From positions 3,906,001 through 3,970,000 of the forward strand of contig OY744470.1 in assembly GCA_963556145.1 (NCBI GenBank): 64,000 bases of DNA, given 5' to 3'. The position numbers were made by a program, and so were the translations under genes. The DNA is from Hygrocybe punicea. Lineage: Eukaryota; Basidiomycota; Agaricomycetes; Agaricales; Hygrophoraceae. The notes under the pieces are model-generated. The model was not told the origin of the DNA. It made no database searches and saw nothing but the letters and a program-made list of their open reading frames with translations. Positions 1 to 12,652 of this stretch are shown here, piece by piece. Positions within the stretch are counted from its first letter, which is position 1; every line of letters begins with the position of its first letter.

Positions 1-70
1 TTTCTTCTTCTGGGTGTTTTTGTTGGTGTAAATAATGTCGAGGTCGTTTACATACAGGGGAAAGTCCATT

Positions 71-986
71 CTATGAATCATACATGACAGGGGTGTATCC
101 TTTCACAAACAACATCAATCTCCAATCCAATCCATGGATGTCATTCTCCTTCCCCTTCACCATACGCACATGCATTGCACGAAATAAGGCATGACGATGA
201 TAATCGGGTTCTTTGGTCCCATGTCTCGAGCGTTTGTTCTGCGTGTTATGGCCGTCAGAACGGTGTGCACGGTCGAGTTTCTTTTTCTGGGATTGGGGAA
301 GAAGTGGAGAGCGGCGACGTGACTGGGTTTGGAGTGAGACAAGAGGTGGAGAATACAACCATGCTCGGTATTCATCATCCATCTCTATATGCAGTCGGTG
401 GGTTACTTTTCGAGGGGGTGTCGGAAGATCAGTGAGACTGTCCATGTACGCATCAAAGTCATCAATGGGGGGAGTCGGATGTTCTTCACCGCAAATGTTC
501 ACTGCACCAAAATATAGCTCATTGTCCAGATCATCGAAGATAAAGGGTACATCGAGACTCATCGTCGATGTCGACGGTGGGGATGGTGTCGAGGATGCTG
601 GACGATACGTGTGTCACGATGATTCTGGGGTACGGGTGCAAGACGAGGAGCGGGGATGCGAACAACAAATCGATGATGAGGAAGTTCCTCGTCCAAAATG
701 TATTGGAGACGCTGGAGGAGGAATTGGCTTCGACGATTTCTTTGCTCAGTGATCCGTAGACCACCCAGGAGACGGTGTAATTCGTCTAGGACCGGTGTCA
801 CGGATTGTGGAAGGAAGACGAGGTGAGGGATGCGAGGATCGTTCCAGCTGATATAGTCAACCCAGTCGTCAGGTCGGTTGAGGGAGAACCAGGCAAGATC
901 ACACTGCCACCAGCGACGGGCAGGCCACGGGTAGGGATGGCCTGGAGGGCAGAGGTTGGCCAGGGTGACGACAGGTGGGTGGTGTT
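71..986 (-). pseudogene. Uncharacterised coding-like region (tandem copy 1)
   Basis: On the minus strand one frame is open from about 986 down to 559. It is rich in Trp, Pro and Arg (for example WVDYISWNDPRIPHLVF) and followed by an Arg-rich stretch. A second frame of 163 codons (562-71) begins in an ATGA overlap with that stop; it has an acidic N-terminus (FDDLDNELYF) and a basic C-terminal third (QKKKLDR...NKRSR) that could be a nuclear-localisation signal. I do not recognise the family. The frame switch may be an intron or a frameshift, so I call it a broken or multi-exon gene. The plus-strand frames here look like shadows. Confidence 0.4.
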
Positions 987-2669
987 AAGAAGTTTTGCCG
1001 TCTTCGGTAATTACCATGCCTCGTTGTCAGCATCGTGTCGGAGTTTCCAGTGATCGATCCATGTACCAGGGTCTTGGTTGCCTCGTGGATTCGTATGTAT
1101 GATCGGGGATCAAAGTTCTAGAAAAAGAGGGTGTGTAGCGGGATATCACCTGATATGCCGATCCGCGCTATCCAAATTGGTAAGGAGTGGTATGTTGTAT
1201 GTGTTCCGTTAATGACAATCATTATAGTCTTGGTCGTTCGTTCATCCATGTCAAACAAAGAGGGTCCCCTTTCATCTGTACCAACAGACTACTAAGATCA
1301 ACCACTTCTCTTTGTTACAACATGTACAGGTCATCACAGGATTCGGGGTTTCGTATGCATACTGGCTTTCTCTGGGCTTTCTGCATTTGGTAAGGAGATG
1401 GGAGAGAGGAGATGGAAGGAAGGGTAGAAAGGCGGTTTGAAGGATTCATTGATTTCGGTTCGTCTAGGGCAAGGGAGTCGTAATATGTCTGGTACAACCA
1501 AAACATATTTGAATCATGAAGGCGGGATACCTAAGGCGATTGGTTTGTCTAGCAGTGTCCTTCTGCATCTGGGGCAATGACAAGTCTTGTCCATTGCATC
1601 ATTTCATGTCGTAATTATCATATCGAAGTGTGGAATGACAGTGGTGACGTTAGTCAGGGGTTTATTTCGATTCGGGTTCCAGGTTTGGGCTTGAGCAATT
1701 ATTATGGATAAACCATAAATAATTCGCAGGGCGGCAGTCTTGAGGTTGACCATTCGGAGTATTCAACAATCATTCGGGGTCTGGGTGGCTAGTGTACATC
1801 AACAGATTTCAGGTCTGCATCTGTAACAGTCTAGCATCGTTCGTTCGTCCATTCGTGTGGGGTCAGGGTTGAGGGATGAATAAAGTCGAGAGGAGGAGGA
1901 GAGGGAGAGGGTGTAGGGGAGGACGAGGGAGATTCGGGAAAGAGGAGGGGGTTCATTGGTTCATGTCGAAAGTTGAATGTCGGGGGAGTTGGGAAACGTT
2001 TAGTCTTTTGTTACGGATCGCTTCTGCAGCGGGCTCCGGCAACAATCAACTTAACAGGGGATCGGCTTCCAGAGGGGAGAACAGCAGCTTTCATTGTTGC
2101 TTACAGCTAAGACAACACTGCTAAGAGGGGGGGTCAAGGTCTAATGTCATTGCGAGCCGTGGGGGTTACCCAAAACAAGATGAGTCTGCCCCAAGAACCA
2201 GACTAAACGTAAAGAAAGGAAAAGAAGAAAAAGTCCGAACCAACAACAAGAACAGTATATATAGTGACTGGTCTTGAGGGGAGGTAAATAGAAATACAAC
2301 CATGAAGCCATAACATGTCCAACTCTACCATGTGTTCACCATGAGGCGCACATGAGGCGTCCTCATGTCGATGTTCTCGCGATCCAACTGGAGGCCCGGG
2401 TGTCATTGAGGGAGAGGTGAGGTCCAGATGACTCGGATGATTTGTCATCGGATCATGTGATGTGCAGAATTGCCTATTCGGGGTCTACACTTGCTGTAAC
2501 AAGCAAGTGTGCAATCTAGCAAGTGCATTGCACGGTCGGGTCGAAGATGGGTATCATCCAGTGTGGGATTGGTGATGAGAATGTCTTGAGGTGGTGTGGA
2601 TGTAGTGGCAAGGTTTGCATGAAAGAAAACAAAGGAATGTGTGGAAGGAAAACCAACTAGGACGGTGGG

Positions 2670-3419
2670 CTAGTCGAGGTCAGACATGTGAACAGCACAA
2701 GCTGTACCGGATGACGATGTCTGTGTTGATGACGTATCGAGGAGCGATGTCTTGTCCTGTTTGTGGAACAAGAAGGTCCACTTGATGTCGGTATTCGTCC
2801 AAGAAAGGGTATCATTGTAAACGAGTGTGGGAGGTATCGAGATCATGATGGAAAAGGATAAATGAACGTGGGTCCAGGTGTCGAGTCATGGCACGAGTGA
2901 CAAGCTGTGGGAACAAGTCGTCGGGTACTGCATTGAAGTGGTGTCGTGCGAACAATATGCGATAGGGGTTGGTTCACTGTTTGGGAAGTCGTATGGTCTG
3001 TGGTCGAAGTCTAAAAGAGTATGCTCCGGCGATGGTCGGATTAGAGAGAACAGTGAAATGTCTTGTGATCGGGGATTGTCCAGAGTTCGCATGCAGGTGA
3101 GGAATGTCGTCGGATCGTCAGGGAGGATAATGGTGGGCACAGGGTATGAATATGGAAACCAAATATCCGGGAATGGCAATTGTCAATTACGTGTCGATAT
3201 ATTGTCGAGGTGGAAGTCAGAAGTATCAATGGCGGAAGGGTTTCGGTGCCGATGCCAAAGATAGATCATAACAAGGTAGAAACCGATCAGGAAAGTGATG
3301 GCGATGCTGCCAATGATAATTACGGTAATGAGCTGTTTCGGGAGTACAGCCATTGTGATCGGTTTGTCGTGGGATAGCGTAAACAAGATATCGAAGGGAA
3401 AAGACAATGTCGGTGACAT
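2670..3419 (-). CDS. Putative single-pass membrane protein (tandem copy 1)
   Basis: The minus-strand frame 3419-3183 encodes a 78-residue peptide with one clear hydrophobic segment (about residues 30-52, core VIIIGSIAITFLIGFYLVMI) followed by the basic stop-transfer motif WHRHR. A second frame (3179-2886, then through a TGA to 2670) is Pro/Ser/Thr-rich and coding-like. It could be the next exon, since an intron near 3180 would join them, but I cannot fix the splice sites. Family unknown. It could also be a decayed reading frame of a mobile element. Confidence 0.35.
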
Positions 3420-4625
3420 CCGTCGGCAAGGAGACTATTCGGGTACAACGAGGTCACGTGGATATGTCCATGGTCGGTCTGGATTGTTCTAGAAGGTGGG
3501 ACAAAAAGAGAACAAGAACAAGAAAGTACAAGGATGTCCGAATGAAGAAACAATGACATCGAAACAAAGACAAAGGACAAAATGAAATAAAAAAGGAAGG
3601 TGGCAGTGTAGAATCGTCATGGTAGGTATTGGAATGGGCATCGGGGTCGGAAGCGGAGTCGGAAATGTAACAATACCCCCGGAACAAGGGGAATCGCCCC
3701 GATTAACCGGAAGAACAAAGAACAAGGAAAATAAAGGACAAGGAAAAAAATTACAAGGAAAGAACAGACAGTTTAACGACATGATCAAGGTCGGCAAGAA
3801 TATAAAGACAAGAAAAAGGAAAAAATGTCAGTCCAAAGGTCATTGAATCATGAAGACGTTACTGAGTTACAAGGGTTTCAAAAGAAATATATTCGGGTTC
3901 GTCCAATTGTTTTTTTGTCGGTGTGGATAATCATGGGTCGTTGGTATGTCGTCATTAAGTCATAAAGAATGTCAGGGTCGCGGGTTCGAAAGGAGGTAAA
4001 GGTTGTCGGGTTCAAGGTATCCAGTCAGGGTGGTCGGTTTGAAGAGAATTAGGTGGTCGGCATTTTTGGGATGAGGGAGTTCTGGGTGTCAGGGAATTTT
4101 GTCAGAAGTTTATAGTCATTACGGACATTCCAATGAGCATAGATTTGTATCGTTTCAGATATCGGTGTTGTTGACTGATCGTGGATTTCCTACACTCAAA
4201 TGGTGTGCGAGATTTCTTCATATTCCATGAATGCAACAGGGTCTGGTGTCGGTCAGAAGATGTTTGGGAATTCAGGATAAGGAAGGTGAAAGAGTTGCCA
4301 GTTCCAAGTTATACATTGGCAAAGGATTTCGGATGGGGATTCATTCTTCATCGTTTCTTGTCCATAAACATCAAGGTTTGTTCTACGGCTTATAGCGATC
4401 ATGCATGCGTCTGGGAGTCATAGATTTTATATCGTTTCGGATATTCATCTCTTATTTATATAGCTGGTGAGAGAACCTGCTACATGTTTCTCTATGGTCA
4501 TGTTCCATCTGTCCATTCCATTTCTGTTTCTTCTGTTCTGTTTCTGGGTATTCTGTTTCTTCTTCTGGGTGTTTTTGTTGGTGTAAATAATGTCGAGGTC
4601 GTTTACATACAGGGGAAAGTCCATT

Positions 4626-5541
4626 CTATGAATCATACATGACAGGGGTGTATCCTTTCACAAACAACATCAATCTCCAATCCAATCCATGGATGTCATT
4701 CTCCTTCCCCTTCACCATACGCACATGCATTGCACGAAATAAGGCATGACGATGATAATCGGGTTCTTTGGTCCCATGTCTCGAGCGTTTGTTCTGCGTG
4801 TTATGGCCGTCAGAACGGTGTGCACGGTCGAGTTTCTTTTTCTGGGATTGGGGAAGAAGTGGAGAGCGGCGACGTGACTGGGTTTGGAGTGAGACAAGAG
4901 GTGGAGAATACAACCATGCTCGGTATTCATCATCCATCTCTATATGCAGTCGGTGGGTTACTTTTCGAGGGGGTGTCGGAAGATCAGTGAGACTGTCCAT
5001 GTACGCATCAAAGTCATCAATGGGGGGAGTCGGATGTTCTTCACCGCAAATGTTCACTGCACCAAAATATAGCTCATTGTCCAGATCATCGAAGATAAAG
5101 GGTACATCGAGACTCATCGTCGATGTCGACGGTGGGGATGGTGTCGAGGATGCTGGACGATACGTGTGTCACGATGATTCTGGGGTACGGGTGCAAGACG
5201 AGGAGCGGGGATGCGAACAACAAATCGATGATGAGGAAGTTCCTCGTCCAAAATGTATTGGAGACGCTGGAGGAGGAATTGGCTTCGACGATTTCTTTGC
5301 TCAGTGATCCGTAGACCACCCAGGAGACGGTGTAATTCGTCTAGGACCGGTGTCACGGATTGTGGAAGGAAGACGAGGTGAGGGATGCGAGGATCGTTCC
5401 AGCTGATATAGTCAACCCAGTCGTCAGGTCGGTTGAGGGAGAACCAGGCAAGATCACACTGCCACCAGCGACGGGCAGGCCACGGGTAGGGATGGCCTGG
5501 AGGGCAGAGGTTGGCCAGGGTGACGACAGGTGGGTGGTGTT
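4626..5541 (-). pseudogene. Uncharacterised coding-like region (tandem copy 2)
   Basis: Exact second copy of the minus-strand coding-like region at 71-986, with the same two frames (upper frame about 5541-5114, lower frame 5117-4626 with an ATGA overlap). No change relative to copy 1 was seen. Function is not recognised. Confidence 0.4.
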
Positions 5542-7224
5542 AAGAAGTTTTGCCGTCTTCGGTAATTACCATGCCTCGTTGTCAGCATCGTGTCGGAGTT
5601 TCCAGTGATCGATCCATGTACCAGGGTCTTGGTTGCCTCGTGGATTCGTATGTATGATCGGGGATCAAAGTTCTAGAAAAAGAGGGTGTGTAGCGGGATA
5701 TCACCTGATATGCCGATCCGCGCTATCCAAATTGGTAAGGAGTGGTATGTTGTATGTGTTCCGTTAATGACAATCATTATAGTCTTGGTCGTTCGTTCAT
5801 CCATGTCAAACAAAGAGGGTCCCCTTTCATCTGTACCAACAGACTACTAAGATCAACCACTTCTCTTTGTTACAACATGTACAGGTCATCACAGGATTCG
5901 GGGTTTCGTATGCATACTGGCTTTCTCTGGGCTTTCTGCATTTGGTAAGGAGATGGGAGAGAGGAGATGGAAGGAAGGGTAGAAAGGCGGTTTGAAGGAT
6001 TCATTGATTTCGGTTCGTCTAGGGCAAGGGAGTCGTAATATGTCTGGTACAACCAAAACATATTTGAATCATGAAGGCGGGATACCTAAGGCGATTGGTT
6101 TGTCTAGCAGTGTCCTTCTGCATCTGGGGCAATGACAAGTCTTGTCCATTGCATCATTTCATGTCGTAATTATCATATCGAAGTGTGGAATGACAGTGGT
6201 GACGTTAGTCAGGGGTTTATTTCGATTCGGGTTCCAGGTTTGGGCTTGAGCAATTATTATGGATAAACCATAAATAATTCGCAGGGCGGCAGTCTTGAGG
6301 TTGACCATTCGGAGTATTCAACAATCATTCGGGGTCTGGGTGGCTAGTGTACATCAACAGATTTCAGGTCTGCATCTGTAACAGTCTAGCATCGTTCGTT
6401 CGTCCATTCGTGTGGGGTCAGGGTTGAGGGATGAATAAAGTCGAGAGGAGGAGGAGAGGGAGAGGGTGTAGGGGAGGACGAGGGAGATTCGGGAAAGAGG
6501 AGGGGGTTCATTGGTTCATGTCGAAAGTTGAATGTCGGGGGAGTTGGGAAACGTTTAGTCTTTTGTTACGGATCGCTTCTGCAGCGGGCTCCGGCAACAA
6601 TCAACTTAACAGGGGATCGGCTTCCAGAGGGGAGAACAGCAGCTTTCATTGTTGCTTACAGCTAAGACAACACTGCTAAGAGGGGGGGTCAAGGTCTAAT
6701 GTCATTGCGAGCCGTGGGGGTTACCCAAAACAAGATGAGTCTGCCCCAAGAACCAGACTAAACGTAAAGAAAGGAAAAGAAGAAAAAGTCCGAACCAACA
6801 ACAAGAACAGTATATATAGTGACTGGTCTTGAGGGGAGGTAAATAGAAATACAACCATGAAGCCATAACATGTCCAACTCTACCATGTGTTCACCATGAG
6901 GCGCACATGAGGCGTCCTCATGTCGATGTTCTCGCGATCCAACTGGAGGCCCGGGTGTCATTGAGGGAGAGGTGAGGTCCAGATGACTCGGATGATTTGT
7001 CATCGGATCATGTGATGTGCAGAATTGCCTATTCGGGGTCTACACTTGCTGTAACAAGCAAGTGTGCAATCTAGCAAGTGCATTGCACGGTCGGGTCGAA
7101 GATGGGTATCATCCAGTGTGGGATTGGTGATGAGAATGTCTTGAGGTGGTGTGGATGTAGTGGCAAGGTTTGCATGAAAGAAAACAAAGGAATGTGTGGA
7201 AGGAAAACCAACTAGGACGGTGGG

Positions 7225-7974
7225 CTAGTCGAGGTCAGACATGTGAACAGCACAAGCTGTACCGGATGACGATGTCTGTGTTGATGACGTATCGAGGAGC
7301 GATGTCTTGTCCTGTTTGTGGAACAAGAAGGTCCACTTGATGTCGGTATTCGTCCAAGAAAGGGTATCATTGTAAACGAGTGTGGGAGGTATCGAGATCA
7401 TGATGGAAAAGGATAAATGAACGTGGGTCCAGGTGTCGAGTCATGGCACGAGTGACAAGCTGTGGGAACAAGTCGTCGGGTACTGCATTGAAGCGGTGTC
7501 GTGCGAACAATATGCGATAGGGGTTGGTTCACTGTTTGGGAAGTCGTATGGTCTGTGGTCGAAGTCTAAAAGAGTATGCTCCGGCGATGGTCGGATTAGA
7601 GAGAACAGTGAAATGTCTTGTGATCGGGGATTGTCCAGAGTTCGCATGCAGGTGAGGAATGTCGTCGGATCGTCAGGGAGGATAATGGTGGGCACAGGGT
7701 ATGAATATGGAAACCAAATATCCGGGAATGGCAATTGTCAATTACGTGTCGATATATTGTCGAGGTGGAAGTCAGAAGTATCAATGGCGGAAGGGTTTCG
7801 GTGCCGATGCCAAAGATAGATCATAACAAGGTAGAAACCGATCAGGAAAGTGATGGCGATGCTGCCAATGATAATTACGGTAATGAGCTGTTTCGGGAGT
7901 ACAGCCATTGTGATCGGTTTGTCGTGGGATAGCGTAAACAAGATATCGAAGGGAAAAGACAATGTCGGTGACAT
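7225..7974 (-). CDS. Putative single-pass membrane protein (tandem copy 2)
   Basis: Second copy of the region at 2670-3419, with the same hydrophobic segment and WHRHR stop-transfer motif. It differs from copy 1 by one substitution in the Pro/Ser/Thr-rich part. Not recognised. Confidence 0.35.
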
Positions 7975-8225
7975 CCGTCGGCAAGGAGACTATTCGGGTA
8001 CAACGAGGTCACGTGGATATGTCCATGGTCGGTCTGGATTGTTCTAGAAGGTGGGACAAAAAGAGAACAAGAACAAGAAAGTACAAGGATGTCCGAATGA
8101 AGAAACAATGACATCGAAACAAAGACAAAGGACAAAATGAAATAAAAAAGGAAGGTGGCAGTGTAGAATCGTCATGGTAGGTATTGGAATGGGCATCGGG
8201 GTCGGAAGCGGAGTCGGAAATGTAA

Positions 8226-9133
8226 CACTCCTGTTCCAAGACATCTTTGATGTGCTCCCAACGCCAGTCTGTGACCTCATCAGACACAAACCCCATGCTA
8301 CGTATGATGGACTAGCCAACACAGTACGCAACGTCGACATTACCCACTTATGAGAAACCATCTCAAAATCCAAGAAGGACGAGGAAACCGCCCGTTTGGC
8401 GCATATCCCAGCATCACCAACCAAAGCCCTACATGAAATGCTCACCCACACACATCTCCAACCTACAACATTTCCCCACCAACAATATGCCCCTACCCAC
8501 CAGTACCAGCCTACTTGAGGAAATCCAGGCAACCCATTCAGTATGAACATGGGAGGTAGGGGCAACCTGTTTGTGAGTCGAGGACCCACCCCACAACCCT
8601 ACCAAGGGGGAGCAGGAAATCTGAATACCGCTTGACAACCCGGATCATTCCCATTCCAACCCAGTGCCTGGGGTCGACCCATCGCTACTTGATACGATGA
8701 CATGCAAAACCTCACCATCCAACAACACCCTGACACAGACCAGGGACGCACCGCCCACAGGGCCCAAGTTGACGAATGGCATCACGCCCACACTGACGCA
8801 CAACCGGACAAACTACACCCATACCCACTTACCCTGGGTACAGCACCACTAGGGTCACAGGAATGTTGGGACTGTGGCCAAGCAGGCCATCGCACAGGAG
8901 CACCAGTTTGCGGTGGCACCACACTTCCTGAGAACGAGCATACCTGGCAGCGGATAGCATCTCACATCGCCTGCGAAGCGTGGAAGGAACGCCAAATGCA
9001 GAGTGTAAACTACATGTCTCATGGATACCAAAACTACGGCGGATACAACGACTATGAACAGCAATATGGCAGACATCAGTACCCAAACGACTTCGATGAC
9101 ATCCATGGAAATGGGAGGGGGCCATCCGCATAG
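8226..9133 (+). pseudogene. Ty3/gypsy gag remnant with zinc knuckle
   Basis: One plus-strand frame resembles the gag of Agaricomycete gypsy elements. It runs from LLFQDIFDVLPTPVCDLI through Gln/Pro-rich sequence and PYPLTLGTAPLGSQ to a CCHC-type motif (CWDCGQAGHRTGAPVC, CX2CX4HX6C, a lengthened last spacing), ending in a Tyr/Gly-rich tail. At least four in-frame stops interrupt it upstream of 8702. Gag forms the particle core and binds element RNA; this copy cannot make it whole. Its first base is exactly where the 4555-bp repeat breaks off. No LTR is seen at this end. Confidence 0.8.
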
Positions 9134-9375
9134 ACAAAAGTCGGGCAGCCCAGACAAATGAACAGATGGAAACACTGGTCCCCAACCACTGTACAGGATG
9201 GGTCGGGGACGTGCCAGTGCATTCTCCTGAAATAAAGCCACATATGGACATGGTGCAGGACTCTTTAGTCAGTACCAATATCTCATGTTCAGGTCACAAA
9301 TCCAAACACGAAACTGTTGACTTGTACACAGTGGGATAGAATGCACCGGTAACCCCACACACTGAAATACCATTC

Positions 9376-9714
9376 TTGCAATCAGTTGATCTCCAAGGCC
9401 CCAGCAGGTCACACCAGTGTGTCTGCAGTCTTGTTGATGATGGTGCAATGGTGAACTCAATTTGCTCAACTGCATACAATGAAATGCAGCACCAGCTGGG
9501 TAAATTACAACCATCACACAAGACCCTGTGCATGGCAAATGGAGCCAGGGAACCATCACACGGACGTTGGCAAGGTGATGTCAAACTCAGGAATTCACAC
9601 AAGACAGCCGCTTTTGAGGTGTTTCCCAGTGGTGGCTCCTGGTCCATACTCCTGGGCAAACCTTTGCTCCAGCAAGTCAATGCCGTTCACAACTACAGCG
9701 ATGACACCTTGTGA
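9376..9714 (+). pseudogene. Ty3/gypsy retropepsin fragment (DDGA type)
   Basis: The 112-codon frame contains the aspartic protease core SLVDDGAMVNSICS, the family motif MANGAREPSHGRW and FEVFPSGGSWSILLGKPLLQQ. This is the DDGA variant retropepsin known from basidiomycete gypsy polyproteins, which cleaves Gag-Pol. It lies downstream of the gag remnant at 8226-9133 and belongs to the same dead element. Further on (about 10200-10300) a linker motif like FTRKMDLFKQARINKILAKV marks the protease-to-RT junction, but the reverse transcriptase itself is gone. Confidence 0.8.
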
Positions 9715-10310
9715 ATCCCACATGATGGCGGATGGACAACACTACAGAACGAGAACCCGGAGGCAGCGCCTCCCACCATCCCAGTCAAGGATGTCATGGT
9801 CCATGACACAACGACAGCCAGCACTCCTCCGGTGGAATTGCCCACTACGATCTGCACCCGGAACCCATTCACCCCGCTCACAGAGTTGCCAGACACAGCG
9901 CTGTGCGACACTGTGGAAGCCGGGGACGACACTGGCATACCAAGCTGGACACAGGAAGCCCCACGTGAAACACCCCCCACCACGACACCAGCTGAATGTC
10001 AGAGCTCTCACCACAAAGGACGCCACACCCAACAATGATGGCATTGCCCAACGAAGTGTATGGCATCACTGCAAACAATGCTGGGCCCCCAAGCACACAC
10101 ACAACATCCCTCCATGGCCAACACACCTGTCTGGACAGTGTGCAATGGCGACGACCGCCCTGATGATGGAGATATTGGTGACACCCAACCGGAAGTAGAC
10201 CTTGACACCGACCACTCCATCTTCACCAGAAAAATGGACCTGTTCAAGCAGGCAAGGATCAACAAAATTCTGGCCAAGGTCACAATCGGGAGCGACTGGG
10301 GATGTCAACT
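9715..10310 (+). mobile_element. Degenerate gypsy pol linker, no RT
   Basis: Thr/Pro-rich sequence continues from the protease to the conserved linker FTRKMDLFKQ near 10220, which normally precedes reverse transcriptase. After about 10310 the similarity stops. Several frames are open only because the DNA is C-rich. Confidence 0.55.
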
Positions 10311-11700
10311 TGGCGGGGGCACCAGGATGGATGACGTGGCATGGTGTGGGGTATTGATAATGGCGAATATGGCTTGTGAGTGCTTGCGAAGGGTGCTGTG
10401 GGGACCCAGGAAGCCTGTCACACCCTTGTTGGACATCCCTGTCACCTTACACCGCTTCCTATGGCCCCACGATGCCAGTTGCGAGCCCTCACAAGCCATC
10501 CTTGCCGTCATCGACGCCCAACACATCGCCACATCACCCCGCCCCATGCACCCACCTATACAACCTCCCCAGCCCATCTGTTGGACCACCCGCTGCCTCG
10601 CACAACCTCCCACACCCACGTTCACGCCCCTGCACCTCTGTGGGACCTCTTCCCATCCCAAATGACTCTGCTCTCGACCCTCTTCGTCCCACACAAGCCG
10701 CCACATCACCCCACATCAACCTCCCCAACCTTGATCACCCATTTCCCATTCCCTGTCCTCTCGCACCCTCGAACAACCTCACGCAACCACGATCCACATC
10801 ACGCCACACCACGTTCCATCGTATCTGCTCACGTCATCCATCTCCATCGCCCAACGTCATCCTATCCCATACTGCCACACCCGACCACCCGTTTACCGCT
10901 CGCCCAACCTCTTGCCACCTCAAACAGCCCTATGTTACCTCAGTCAATCCCGCGCAGTCCCGTGTTTGCCTCCATTTCCCCAAAAACGAGTCCCTCTGCT
11001 AGTCAAGACACCCGCATTGTTGGATCCACCCCCCAGATCGCCTAGATCACATCAAAGGCAGCCGAAGCACAGACCCGACACCTAAATGCATCCAAGCCAC
11101 TCACACCTGCAACAAAATAAGCCCGACGGACATCACCACATGTCCCTATGAAGCCGCTAACATCCACCAGAACCTGGACTCGTTCCTGACTCCCAACTGT
11201 GGACCCAACATATCACCACCACCGCATTTCGACAAAGTCAACACCTGACTATGAACTGGGATGTGTTCCTGACACCCAACTATGATCCCACGGCTTCCAC
11301 TTCCGGTTCTGGCTCAATTCGAGCACTGGTGCTTGATTTGAGCATCTGGTTCCAGTTCTGGTTTCACAACCCATACCCACCATCTTTACACCCCGTACCC
11401 ACTGAACCTGACCTGCGTAAACTCCATCGCCATCCATTGAAATACAAATTATATAAATAGATAGAATAAATAAATAGAAAGAAAGTAAAACAAGAGATAA
11501 AAGAAAGATAAAAAGAATTACACTCATTCCCAACACACCCAGCACCCACATGATCCACCTGACATACCCGACACATCTGCTTACAAACCCGCAATACCCG
11601 CTCCTGCCCTGATGCACCACTACACTCATTCCCCACACACCCAACTCATCCGCTCACCGACCGACATCGATCTCTGCTCTCTGTAACCCACCTGTCCCGC
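10311..11700. other. C-rich low-complexity sequence, no gene supported
   Basis: From about 10400 to 11040 the plus strand is dominated by C and short CCACA/CACCC runs, which opens long Pro/His/Thr frames on both strands without recognisable domains. Two weak direct repeats occur: GTTCCTGAC-CCCAACT near 11190 and 11265, and ACACTCATTCCC near 11520 and 11622. An A-rich stretch lies at 11450-11520. I see no gene, LTR pair or RNA gene here. Confidence 0.6.
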
Positions 11701-12485
11701 TGTAATGGCGAGGTCAGGGTGGCTGCAGAATAAAGATTGTAACCTGGGGGGTGTCAGTGTAGAAGTGACAGGGAATAGTTTAGCAAGCTTCAGTGAAATG
11801 ATAAGGAACTAAGAGTAGAAAGCTGCCAAGTAAAACTACTGATAACTAATAAGACCGGTTGAAGCCAACGAAGCCAACAATGTCAGGTATGGCGGGTTGG
11901 GTGTCGGGTGACGAGGGATGTAGGAATAAGAACGGTAGAATGATGGGGAGAGTGTCGAGGAAACAGACGAGTTATATGAGCGATGGATTTTACTGAGATA
12001 CTGAGTCTGAGTGAGGGGAAATGGGGGAACTGGTTTCTTATTATGACATGGCGCTTGGGCACCGTTTTTATACTACAAAATTCTCTATCTAGATTCGGAC
12101 GAGAGTCCTCAGCCGATGAGAGAGATCAAAGAGGAATGGAAATGGGGAAATGAGAAGAGGGTTGTGACGCGACGATGACAGGAAAATGGAGGGGAAAGCA
12201 AATATCCAAGAAAATGATCTAAAGATTCACACCTATCTCCAAAAGGACGAAGGGATGCGTATATAAGGCAAGTCCAAAGTCGGGATTCAAGTCCGATGAG
12301 ATCCATCTGCGATAATTGGGATTCCATGAGTTTAGGAGGTGGACAGATCCGGTACGTGAGCGGCTGTGCTAGTCGGTATGCATCGGGTTACGTTGGGTTC
12401 ACGTGTGGATTGCTAGAGATGTCAGGTTCGAGTGGATTCGTGAGATATTGAGTTTACAGCCTCAGAGGGTCGAGGACCCTCTACC
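11701..12485 (-). repeat. Gypsy LTR, degenerate copy C
   Basis: This stretch starts TGTAATGGCGAGG and ends near GAGGACCCTCTAC, matching throughout the 784-795-bp LTRs at 26158, 28645, 37649 and 52016, in the same orientation as the LTRs of element B. It includes the TATA-like segment (TTTTTATACTAC near 12065, reverse strand). The mate LTR is absent in this window, so copy C is truncated. It is the most diverged LTR of the family here. Confidence 0.85.
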
Positions 12486-12652
12486 TCTCCTTGGGTCTTC
12501 TAATAGAGACCATCCGTGGTTGAGAATATGGGATCTCCAAATGCGGGTCGCGAGTGTGGCTAATCACGTGAGCGGCCAAACAATGGCAAAGTAAAAATAT
12601 ATATAAAAACGTCTTCGTTGATCCATCTTTTCCTCTACACCATCACATGCCC

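Larger units (their letters stand above)
1..4555. repeat. Tandem duplication, copy 1 (period 4555 bp)
   Basis: Everything from base 1 to about 3672 recurs 4555 bp downstream (for example the frame at 71-562 recurs at 4626-5117). I noticed only one difference, a t/c change near 2940 versus 7495. The window starts inside the unit, so its true left edge is unknown. Bases 3673-4555 occur only in this copy: they hold A/G-rich and T-rich noncoding sequence and no gene I can support. Near-identity means a very recent duplication or an assembly duplicate. Confidence 0.95.
4556..8225. repeat. Tandem duplication, copy 2, truncated
   Basis: Second copy of the 4555-bp unit. It is identical to copy 1 by eye except for one base, until the shared motif TGTAACA, after which copy 1 continues with ATACCCCC and copy 2 continues with gypsy gag sequence. 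About 0.88 kb of the unit is therefore missing here. The break falls exactly at the start of the retrotransposon remnant, so the loss and the junction are probably one event. Confidence 0.93.

Noticed and set aside
213..752. Plus-strand 179-codon frame
   Set aside because: Cys/Trp/Arg-rich with no motif; the minus strand has the better coding-like frames. The same applies to its copy at 4768-5307.
10376..11045. Two overlapping plus-strand frames of over 200 codons
   Set aside because: C-rich DNA opens both frames; Pro/His/Thr/Ser composition only, no conserved element motif.
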